Positions 48,305-55,854 of a stretch of 64,000 nt of DNA are shown here, piece after piece. Below the pieces are notes generated by a model that was not told where the DNA came from, searched no databases, and was given only the letters and a program-made list of their open reading frames with translations. Origin of the DNA: CAZYMI01 sp964648505 (GTDB lineage: Bacteria > Pseudomonadota > Alphaproteobacteria > Micavibrionales > Micavibrionaceae); assembly GCA_964648505.1 (NCBI GenBank), contig CAZYMI010000006.1, forward strand, positions 28,991 to 92,990. Reading direction: 5' to 3'. Position numbers and translations under genes: made by a program. Each line of letters opens with the position of its first letter. Position 1 is the first letter of the stretch.

Positions 48305-49349
48305 CTGTATCAGGCGGATATAAATGTTTATGACCTTTATAATCGTCAATCATATAAATATCTTTTTCAATTTCATCAACATAACCAAGATCAATTGGCA
48401 TTTTACCAAACCCGCCCGGAAGATCGATCACATAAGTAGGCCAAGCAATACCTGAAAGACGCCCACGTAATGCCCGCATCAACATCACACCCTCATTGAG
48501 CGAGACACGAAAATGACTTGTACCTGTCGCTAAATCCGGATGATGCAAATAATAAGGCTTAATACCAATAGCAACCAGCTTGCGCAACAGTCCTTCTAAA
48601 ATTTCAGGAGTATCATTAACGCCTTTCAAAATAACGCTTTGTGAAAGCAAAACAATGCCTGCCTTGCGTAAATTTTGAAAAGCAACGCAGGCCTGCGGCG
48701 TCAATTCATCAGCATGATTAACATGTACAACAAGATAAACAATTTTATCAAAAGACCCTAATTCAGTGCAATAATCAGGTGAGAACAAAGAAGGGTCTAC
48801 CACCGGTAAGCGTGTGTGAATCCGTAAGATCTGTACATGATCGTTTGCAAATATATTATCTATAATTTGATGTAGCTTTTTAATTGGCATCACAAGCGGA
48901 TCGCCACCTGATAAAATAACTTCAAGAATATTTTTCTGCACGCGTATATAATCCAGACCTCGATCAATATCTTGCTTTGATAAGCTTTCAGATGCTTTGC
49001 CTACTTTATCTTTGCGAAAACAAAAACGGCAATAAACCGCACATGCAGATGTAATTTTAAACAAAACACGATCGGGATAACGGTGCACAATGCCTTTTAC
49101 GGGCGTATGGGCATCATCGCCAATAGGATCTGTACGTTCCTGGGGGGTTGTGCAAAGTTCACGAATATCCGGAATATATTGCTTAGCAACAGGCCCATGC
49201 GAACCAGATTGATGGATTTGATCTGCTACATAAGCTGTAATACCTGTAGCATAACGCTGCCCAACTTTTTGCAAGTCCTGCTGGTCCTGTTCTAACAAGC
49301 CAGAATCATCGAACTGGATGATCGTTCTGATACGTTTTAAAGTATTCAT
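48297..49349 (-). CDS. KamA/EpmB-family lysine 2,3-aminomutase (radical SAM)
   Basis: 350 aa. Radical SAM cluster C103-x3-C107-x2-C110 (CAVYCRFC), LSGGDPLVM and RIHTRLPVVDPSL, PYYLHHPDLATGTSHFRV. The PLP-binding Lys lies in the C-terminal third. The family makes beta-lysine from lysine; EpmB members do so for elongation factor P modification. Length (about 350) suits EpmB better than classical KamA (about 415). No epmA or efp is visible in the window, so the role stays open. Confidence 0.85.
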   Translation of the reverse strand: MNTLKRIRTIIQFDDSGLLEQDQQDLQKVGQRYATGITAYVADQIHQSGSHGPVAKQYIPDIRELCTTPQERTDPIGDDAHTPVKGIVHRYPDRVLFKITSACAVYCRFCFRKDKVGKASESLSKQDIDRGLDYIRVQKNILEVILSGGDPLVMPIKKLHQIIDNIFANDHVQILRIHTRLPVVDPSLFSPDYCTELGSFDKIVYLVVHVNHADELTPQACVAFQNLRKAGIVLLSQSVILKGVNDTPEILEGLLRKLVAIGIKPYYLHHPDLATGTSHFRVSLNEGVMLMRALRGRLSGIAWPTYVIDLPGGFGKMPIDLGYVDEIEKDIYMIDDYKGHKHLYPPDTDV

Positions 49350-49402
49350 TGGCAGATTTATAAAGGATCAGATAGAAAATTACTATAAGAAACCCTTGCT
49401 TT

Positions 49403-50146
49403 TTAAGTGTTAATTTTCTGTTCTAGCGCTTTCACAGCCTTAAAAAAATCAGCCTTTGTGTCATCAACATAGGGATTATCGCGCTGGATGGTACGAAACA
49501 GTTCATCGCTGTCATACTTTATAAGCTCAACCATATCATTTAAAAGTGTAAATGTTCGGGTTGTCAATTTTATATCAGGCACTTTCATACTGGTAAAAAC
49601 CTTACCAATCATGTGGGTTAATCCTTGTACATAGGCCATTTCAGAATCATGCTGTTCTGGGGTGGTGCGATGTACATTTAAGCCCAGTTTTTCAGAAAGA
49701 AATGCTTCAACACACTGAGTGTGTTTACTGCGAACATCACAAAGGGCAATATTAAAGCCGTGAATTCCAAATTTACCACTTTGTGGCCCAAATAGTGGAT
49801 GCAGGCTAATAATATCTACCGCTTCAGGTAAATTTTTAAGCATAATCTGAACGGGTCCACACTTCACAGAACATACCTCAACAATAATCTGCCCTGGATG
49901 TGCTTTTGGTGCAATTTTCTTAATCGTCTCTTCCAGGTGTTTTACTGGAACAGACGGCACCAGAATATCGCACGCACAAACATCATCAAAGCTGGCTACA
50001 CGCACATTATAAGCTTGGTCAATATCAGTAAGATCACGCGCATTGTCAAAAACTGATACGTCAAAATAAGGCGTGAGATGCTTGAGCATAAATTCTCCAA
50101 ACGCGCCCACACCAATAATACCAAGTGTTCTAGGTTTTTTACGCAT
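49403..50146 (-). CDS. tyrA: Prephenate dehydrogenase (TyrA-like)
   Basis: 247 aa. Rossmann start LGIIGVGAFGEFMLKHL, then VPVKHLEETI, SVKCGPVQIML, HPLFGPQSG (prephenate-binding) and EMAYVQGLTHMIGK. It oxidises prephenate to hydroxyphenylpyruvate for Tyr synthesis; the complementary Phe branch enzyme is encoded at 2665. Shorter than many TyrA proteins, with no ACT or chorismate-mutase domain. Its start overlaps the pepA stop by one base. Confidence 0.88.
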   Translation of the reverse strand: MRKKPRTLGIIGVGAFGEFMLKHLTPYFDVSVFDNARDLTDIDQAYNVRVASFDDVCACDILVPSVPVKHLEETIKKIAPKAHPGQIIVEVCSVKCGPVQIMLKNLPEAVDIISLHPLFGPQSGKFGIHGFNIALCDVRSKHTQCVEAFLSEKLGLNVHRTTPEQHDSEMAYVQGLTHMIGKVFTSMKVPDIKLTTRTFTLLNDMVELIKYDSDELFRTIQRDNPYVDDTKADFFKAVKALEQKINT

Positions 50147-51672
50147 TAAGCTTCATAGCCCTTCACAAATTGATCAAGCAGGCGAACGCCAAACCCCGAT
50201 GCGCCTTTGGGAACGGTTGGTTTACCTGCCTTAATCCAGGCTGTGCCCGCAATATCAAGATGCGCCCAGGGTACCTTGGGGTCTAGAAATTTTTCAATAA
50301 AATGTGCACCAAGGGAAGAACCGGCGTCGCGTCCATTGCCCAGATTTTTAACATCTGTGATCGTACCGTCCATTTGTTTAGCAAACGCATCATCAAGAGG
50401 CATACGCCACAATTTTTCACCTGTGACAGAGGATGCTTTTTCAAGCTCCCTCCATAATTTTTCATTATTAACAAAAGTACCGCAATATTCATGACCCAGC
50501 GCAACAATAATAGCCCCTGTTAACGTTGCCAGATCAACAATAAGGCTAGGTTTATAGACTTTTTGGAGATAACACATGCAGTCTGCCAGAACCAACCGAC
50601 CTTCTGCATCCGTGTTGAGAACCTCAATCGTTTTGCCATTCATGGCTGTAATAATGTCAGCGGGTCTGTAGGCGCGATCAGAAGGCATATTTTCAACAAG
50701 CCCGATAACACCAACAGCATGAACAGGGGCCTTGCGATAAGCTAATGTCATGAACAAACCCACAACGGCCGCAGATCCAGCCATATCCATTTTCATTTCT
50801 TCCATGCCGGCCGAAGGCTTAATGCTGATACCCCCCGTATCAAAGGTAACGCCTTTACCAACAAAGCCGAGCGGGCCTTGTTGAGTTTTCTTTTTCCCCT
50901 TTTTACTTGAAGATTTTAGTCCGTTCCATTCAAGCACCACAAGGCGAGCAGGTTTATCAGACCCCTGCGCTACAGCCAAAAGGGATCCCATACCAAGCTT
51001 GAGCATCGCTTTCTCATCAAGCACTTTCACTTGAACGCCGAGTGGCTTCAAGGCCTTCTCAACGCGTTTGGCATACGAGTCAGGATACAAAATATTAGGC
51101 GCTTCATTAACAAGATCGCGTGTAAAAACTGTTGCTTTAATAAGCCCTGAAATCGCCTCATACGCCTTTTTTGCATCCATCGGCTTTAAAGTTGAAAGAC
51201 TGATATTTATACTATGTGCTTTTGCATTAGGGTTTTTATATTTATCAAAGCTGTAACCACCCAGCTGCATACCTGCTGCTATATGGGCTGCACATAATTG
51301 TGCGTTTATTTTGCCGTATATTTCCTCATCAAGTACGATATGCGCATCATTTATTTTATGAACCCTTAAACAAGCGCACAGACCCGCCCCAATTGCTTCA
51401 GCCTCAAGTAAGCTCAAATCACTTTCTTTGCCTGATCCTAACAATATAACACGGTCAATCCCGCGACCCTTAGGTATGGTGACAGTCAGTGTTTCACCAA
51501 TTTTACCTGTAAAAGAGTCTGAAAGCCTTATTGCTTGCGTCAGAAGACCATAGACATGATCATCCACTCCCTGACCTACTTTTTCAGAAAGCTGCCTTGA
51601 GTTTGAAACAAGTAAAGCAAGCGTGCCTTTAGGGGCTTTTGGGTAGGGTTTAAATGAAAAATTGATCGTCAT
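50146..51672 (-). CDS. pepA: Leucyl aminopeptidase (M17)
   Basis: 508 aa. Catalytic domain from residue about 190: VGKGVTFDTGGISIKPS, MKMDMAGSAAVVG, the NTDAEGRLVLAD signature with metal ligands, and the carbonate-binding Arg. N-terminal macro-like domain is normal. Hexameric, two-metal cytoplasmic aminopeptidase; some PepA proteins also bind DNA. Divergent from lptF, as in many proteobacteria. Confidence 0.96.
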   Translation of the reverse strand: MTINFSFKPYPKAPKGTLALLVSNSRQLSEKVGQGVDDHVYGLLTQAIRLSDSFTGKIGETLTVTIPKGRGIDRVILLGSGKESDLSLLEAEAIGAGLCACLRVHKINDAHIVLDEEIYGKINAQLCAAHIAAGMQLGGYSFDKYKNPNAKAHSINISLSTLKPMDAKKAYEAISGLIKATVFTRDLVNEAPNILYPDSYAKRVEKALKPLGVQVKVLDEKAMLKLGMGSLLAVAQGSDKPARLVVLEWNGLKSSSKKGKKKTQQGPLGFVGKGVTFDTGGISIKPSAGMEEMKMDMAGSAAVVGLFMTLAYRKAPVHAVGVIGLVENMPSDRAYRPADIITAMNGKTIEVLNTDAEGRLVLADCMCYLQKVYKPSLIVDLATLTGAIIVALGHEYCGTFVNNEKLWRELEKASSVTGEKLWRMPLDDAFAKQMDGTITDVKNLGNGRDAGSSLGAHFIEKFLDPKVPWAHLDIAGTAWIKAGKPTVPKGASGFGVRLLDQFVKGYEA

Positions 51673-51736
51673 ACGCTACATCCTCAGGTTTCTAAGCTTT
51701 CTTGCCCCATCTGACCCGGTCAGTTAAACTCTGTCA

Positions 51737-52849
51737 ATGTTTTGGCCCCCAACCTTTGATAATTATCTTTTACGTGCGGTAGCCCTTGCAAGCACTCTTG
51801 TCATCCTGACGCTTGCCGGAGTGATGATGCTGACCCAATCCTTACGATTCTTAGAGCTGATCATTGAATCGGGCGCATCATCCTTATCGTTTTTAAGCCT
51901 GACATTCCTTGCGCTGCCCCGTTTATTTGAAATTATTTTTCCTATTGGATTATCAGCCGCCCTTTTATTTATTTATAACCGCATGATCATTGATAGTGAA
52001 ATGGCTGTGGCACAGGCCGCTGGCTGGTCCCCCGCCCAGCTTGCCCGCCCGGGGCTCCTTGTTGCCACAATCTTATCTGTGTTGCTTTTTGTAGTTGCAA
52101 ACTGGCTTGCACCTTTATCACTCACACATATGCAAGTATTGCGCACAACGATTAAAGCTCAGTATTCCTCACTTTTATTTCGCGAAGGCGTTTTTAATAC
52201 AGTCGGCCCTGATGTGACTGTTTATGTTGGGGAACGGGGTAATAAAGGAAGCCTGAAGGGTGTTCTTTTTTATGATCAACGTCCCGAAAACCCTAGACCT
52301 GTTACAATTTTAGCGCGTTCGGGCGTGATTATTTCAACCAACGAAGGCAATCAAGTTGTCGTCTATGATGGATCACGCCAAACCTTTAATGAAGAAACGG
52401 GCGTTCTCGATCGCCTGCACTTTGACCGCTACACGCTTGATCTGCCTGATTCAGGACCGATCAGGCAACGCTTTAGAGAGCCTGAAGAACGCACACTGAC
52501 AGAACTTTTCCAAACAAATTTCAGCAAGCTTGAAAATGATCGTATGCGTCGTGACTTTAATGCAGAAATTCACAGACGCTTTGTTTCAGCCCTGCTGCCT
52601 TTATCCTTTGCTTGCATTGCTTTGTGCCCTCTTTTATTAGGCGCCTATTCAAGACGTGGACAAGCTAGAAAATCACTTTTTGCGATGGGTGTTATCATTA
52701 TTCTTCAAGGGCTTTACCTGGCTGCTTTTACAATGGCACAGCGGGGCCTCGTAGGAATTTTGTTGATGTATTTTCTTGCCCTTACACCGATCATATTTGG
52801 CTTTCTGACATTAAGAAATAACGCATTATTTTTTTGGCTAAAACGATGA
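51737..52849 (+). CDS. lptF: LPS export permease LptF
   Basis: 370 aa. YjgP/YjgQ family: three N-terminal membrane helices, periplasmic beta-jellyroll (GVFNTVGPDVTVYVGERG ... DRLHFDRYTLDLP) and three C-terminal helices. With LptG and the ATPase LptB it extracts LPS from the inner membrane. The stop overlaps the lptG start (ATGA). Divergent from pepA across a 64-bp promoter region. Confidence 0.95.
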   Translation: MFWPPTFDNYLLRAVALASTLVILTLAGVMMLTQSLRFLELIIESGASSLSFLSLTFLALPRLFEIIFPIGLSAALLFIYNRMIIDSEMAVAQAAGWSPAQLARPGLLVATILSVLLFVVANWLAPLSLTHMQVLRTTIKAQYSSLLFREGVFNTVGPDVTVYVGERGNKGSLKGVLFYDQRPENPRPVTILARSGVIISTNEGNQVVVYDGSRQTFNEETGVLDRLHFDRYTLDLPDSGPIRQRFREPEERTLTELFQTNFSKLENDRMRRDFNAEIHRRFVSALLPLSFACIALCPLLLGAYSRRGQARKSLFAMGVIIILQGLYLAAFTMAQRGLVGILLMYFLALTPIIFGFLTLRNNALFFWLKR

Positions 52850-53940
52850 AGCTGACATCAACTTTATTTTTCTATCTGGCCCGCATATATGCATCGCATC
52901 TTATTCTTATGTTGATCGGGCTTTTATCCGTGATTTATCTTTTTGATACAATCGAGCTGGTTCGGCGTGCCAGCAAAATTGGTGAAACCCCTTTTTCAAC
53001 CCTGCTGGGCATGGCTTTTCTCAATACTCCTAAAATGGCCCAAATTATTGCCCCTTTTGCCATCTTATTTGCTGCGCTTCTTACATTCTGGACTTTGGCC
53101 AGAAGATCAGAACTTGTGATCGCTCGGGCATCAGGGTTATCTGCATGGCAATTTTTATATCCTGTTATTTCGGTGGCTTTTTTAGCAGGTATCGCTATGA
53201 CAGCGCTTGTTAATCCTTTAAGCGCAATATTCGCACAAAAATTTCAGCACATGGAGGATGAGATTTTGAGTCGAGAACGACACCTTGTAAAACTTTTTGA
53301 TGGTGGGCTCTGGTTGCGTCAGGAAATAGACAATAGCTACTTTGTGCTGCATGCAGAAAAAGTGAAGCTTCCGGAATGGCGACTGACAAATGTCATGGTT
53401 TTAAAGTTTGATCATGATGATATTTTTAAGGGGCGGATTGATGCGAGCGCCGCAAGAATTGATAACGGTGCATGGATTTTTGAAAATGCAATTGTGAATA
53501 ACCTTTTAGAACCCGCACAATCCAAGCCAGATTTACGCCTGCCCACGACTTTAACGCGATCGGAAATTGAGGAGAGTTTTTCTGATCCTGAAATGATATC
53601 ATTCTGGAAAATGATGAATTTTGCTAAAACCCTTGAAGCAACAGGATTTGATGCCACCAGGCTCCGTATTTATTTTATGAGTTTACTCGCAACCCCCTTT
53701 CTTTTTATGGCAATGGTTTTAATGGCAGCGACTGTCGGGCTTAAGCATGGCAGGATGAGGCGTTCGGTTGAATTGCTGGTTGCGGGTATTTTAACGGGCT
53801 TTATTGTTTTCTTTTTATCAAATTTCCTCCAAGCACTTGGCTCATCTCAACAAATTCCTGGCTTTCTGGCCGCCTGGACCCCGGCCCTTTTGGGTCTCTT
53901 AATAAGCTTTGCCATTTTGCTGCACCAAGAAGATGGATAA
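52846..53940 (+). CDS. lptG: LPS export permease LptG
   Basis: 364 aa from the ATG at 52846 that overlaps the lptF stop; an ATG-like codon 12 bp upstream is unlikely. Same six-helix plus jellyroll plan: VIYLFDTIELVRRASKIGE, LARRSELVIARASGLS, the conserved EKFQHMEDEIL-like coupling region. Forms the LptBFG transporter. Ends at a terminator. Confidence 0.95.
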   Translation: MKLTSTLFFYLARIYASHLILMLIGLLSVIYLFDTIELVRRASKIGETPFSTLLGMAFLNTPKMAQIIAPFAILFAALLTFWTLARRSELVIARASGLSAWQFLYPVISVAFLAGIAMTALVNPLSAIFAQKFQHMEDEILSRERHLVKLFDGGLWLRQEIDNSYFVLHAEKVKLPEWRLTNVMVLKFDHDDIFKGRIDASAARIDNGAWIFENAIVNNLLEPAQSKPDLRLPTTLTRSEIEESFSDPEMISFWKMMNFAKTLEATGFDATRLRIYFMSLLATPFLFMAMVLMAATVGLKHGRMRRSVELLVAGILTGFIVFFLSNFLQALGSSQQIPGFLAAWTPALLGLLISFAILLHQEDG

Positions 53941-53996
53941 CAGTGATTTTTTTGCAACATGGATATGCCTACACTTTCTGAAATATTGAAAAACAC

Positions 53997-54026
53997 AGCT
54001 TGAGCCTTGACGAACAAGCTTTTTTT
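53997..54026 (+). terminator. lptFG terminator
   Basis: 6-bp stem AGCTTG/CAAGCT with 12-nt loop, followed by TTTTTT. 56 bp past the lptG stop. Confidence 0.75.
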
Positions 54027-54199
54027 CAGCATTTTGAGATGGAGAGTATCTGTGACTTTTTAAACACAAAAAAGTCCCCAGCCATTCATTAATTTATAAC
54101 CAAACCATGTTTTACTAGGCATTAGGCCTTGTCATTCTGGGGAGGTTTTTACGGGCCTAACAGCCTTACAATAATTTTATGACCACGAGGTTCCTTTAA

Positions 54200-54958
54200 A
54201 TGTTTTCACGCTCTATTTTTTTAAGTTTCATGGCTGGGTTAGCTGCCGTCACTTTCACTGCCCTTCCTGTTCAAGCACAAGAAGCGGGGGAAATTTCGGA
54301 TCCCTTTGAAAGCTACAATCGTGTGATGTTTAAATTTAACACAGCTCTCGATGATTATATACTCGCACCAATCGCTAAGGGTTACAGATACGCTGTTCCT
54401 AAGCCTGTTCGCACAGGCGTTCACAACGTTCTAACGCAGCTGAATACACCCATCACACTTGGTAACCAGCTTTTGCAAGGTGATGCTAACGGGTTTGCCC
54501 GGACAGCAACGCGCTTTACAATCAACACTTTCGTAGGACTTGGTGGTATCATTGATGTTGCTGGTTCACACGGCCTGAAAGACCAGCCTGAAGATTTTGG
54601 CCAGACACTAGCTGTCTGGGGTGTTGGTAACGGCCCTTATATTGTCCCCCCACTTTTCCAACCCGGATCTTTACGTGATCAAGTTGGCTATCTGGTTGAT
54701 GGCTATGCGGATCCTGTCCGTCTTTACCTTTCAAACACTGATCAGGAAGAATGGTATTACGCACGTTTTGCCATTGCTACAATTGATGATCGTGAGAATT
54801 TGTTAGATGCTTTGGCTGATCTTCGTAAAAACTCAATTGATTATTATGCTGCTATCCGCTCGGTTACCACGCAACGTCGCGCGGCTTTAATTGCCGATAA
54901 CGATGTTGAAGATAACGGGACCGACATCCCAGATTATGACACAGCGGGAAACAACTAA
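54200..54958 (+). CDS. mlaA: Phospholipid-retrograde transport protein MlaA (VacJ)
   Basis: 252 aa. Signal peptide ending ALPVQAQ; then the MlaA core DPFESYNRVMFKFNTALDDYI, RFTINTFVGLGGIIDVA, DFGQTLAVWGVGNGPYIVPP. MlaA sits in the outer membrane and removes misplaced phospholipids. No lipobox Cys follows the signal, so this protein is probably not lipidated, unlike E. coli MlaA. The 5' leader contains a long-range TCCCCAG/CTGGGGA pairing (54075-54081 and 54137-54143). Terminator at its end. Confidence 0.92.
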   Translation: MFSRSIFLSFMAGLAAVTFTALPVQAQEAGEISDPFESYNRVMFKFNTALDDYILAPIAKGYRYAVPKPVRTGVHNVLTQLNTPITLGNQLLQGDANGFARTATRFTINTFVGLGGIIDVAGSHGLKDQPEDFGQTLAVWGVGNGPYIVPPLFQPGSLRDQVGYLVDGYADPVRLYLSNTDQEEWYYARFAIATIDDRENLLDALADLRKNSIDYYAAIRSVTTQRRAALIADNDVEDNGTDIPDYDTAGNN

Positions 54959-55020
54959 ACTAATATTGATTTACACTAGACGTATGAAATTGATTGCGCT
55001 ACATCATTCACAGAACAAAA

Positions 55021-55053
55021 AAGGACACAGCTCTGACATTGTGTCCTTTTTTT
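55021..55053 (+). terminator. mlaA terminator
   Basis: Perfect 9-bp stem AAGGACACA/TGTGTCCTT with 10-nt loop and T-run, between mlaA and mlaC. Confidence 0.92.
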
Positions 55054-55075
55054 ATTAATATTTTGAGGTTTAAAA

Positions 55076-55762
55076 ATGACATCTTTCAAATCCCGTAATC
55101 TACTTCTTCTTGGCACAGCAATAGCGAGCCTTTTGACTATTGAAGCAAACGCTTCCGAAAATTATATCAACACAGCTTCAAAGACTCTGAACTTGATTCC
55201 TATTTCAGCTGAAGCAGGAGTGCAGGTTAACAATTCGATTGGTCAAGGGGCGTTACTCTATGTTCAAAGGGTTGCAGATCGCGGGATTGGAATTATTGCA
55301 TCTCCTGGTATGACAGAAGCTCAAAGACGCGCGTCTTTCGCCACCTTGCTCGATAACTCTTTTGATATGGATACGATTGGGCGCTTTGCTTTAGGTGTGC
55401 ATTGGCGCAATGCAACTCCGGCTCAAAAAGCTGAGTATTTAAAGCTTTTTCGTCAGATGATTATTGCTGTCTATTCAAACAGATTTAATGATTATGACGG
55501 TCAGTCCTTGATCGCAAAATCTTTTCGTATGGGCTCAGCGACAGATACAATTGTAAATTCTTTACTTAAGCAAAAAGACGGATCACCTGATGTGCTGGTA
55601 GACTGGCGTGTACGCTATAAAAACGGCAGCTATAAGATTGTTGATGTGATTGTTGAGGGCGTGAGTATGTCGGTTACACAAAGATCCGATTTTTCATCTG
55701 TTATCCAGCAAGGCGGCGGCAATATTGACGCGCTTTTAGACACCTTGCGGCAATCACGCTAG
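55076..55762 (+). CDS. mlaC: MlaC-family periplasmic phospholipid carrier
   Basis: 228 aa. Signal peptide (to about residue 27), then the MlaC/Ttg2D pattern: SFDMDTIGRFALGVHWRNATPAQKAEYLKLFRQMI, YSNRFNDYDGQ, VDWRVRYKNGSYKIVDVIVEGVSM. MlaC shuttles phospholipids between MlaA and the MlaFEDB ABC complex in the periplasm. It starts after the mlaA terminator, so it needs its own promoter; the ABC part is not in the window. Confidence 0.92.
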   Translation: MTSFKSRNLLLLGTAIASLLTIEANASENYINTASKTLNLIPISAEAGVQVNNSIGQGALLYVQRVADRGIGIIASPGMTEAQRRASFATLLDNSFDMDTIGRFALGVHWRNATPAQKAEYLKLFRQMIIAVYSNRFNDYDGQSLIAKSFRMGSATDTIVNSLLKQKDGSPDVLVDWRVRYKNGSYKIVDVIVEGVSMSVTQRSDFSSVIQQGGGNIDALLDTLRQSR

Positions 55763-55783
55763 TTTTTTATTCCTCATCAAAAC

Positions 55784-55823
55784 TAAAAAAATGGCCAGCA
55801 ATGAGTTGTCTGGCCATTTTTTT
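55784..55823. terminator. Bidirectional terminator
   Basis: Stem ATGGCCAG/CTGGCCAT flanked by an A-run on the left and a T-run on the right, serving mlaC on the plus strand and the DotA-like gene on the minus strand. Confidence 0.9.
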
Positions 55824-55854
55824 ATGCCTTACGGGTTCTCGCTCAAGGAAAAGC

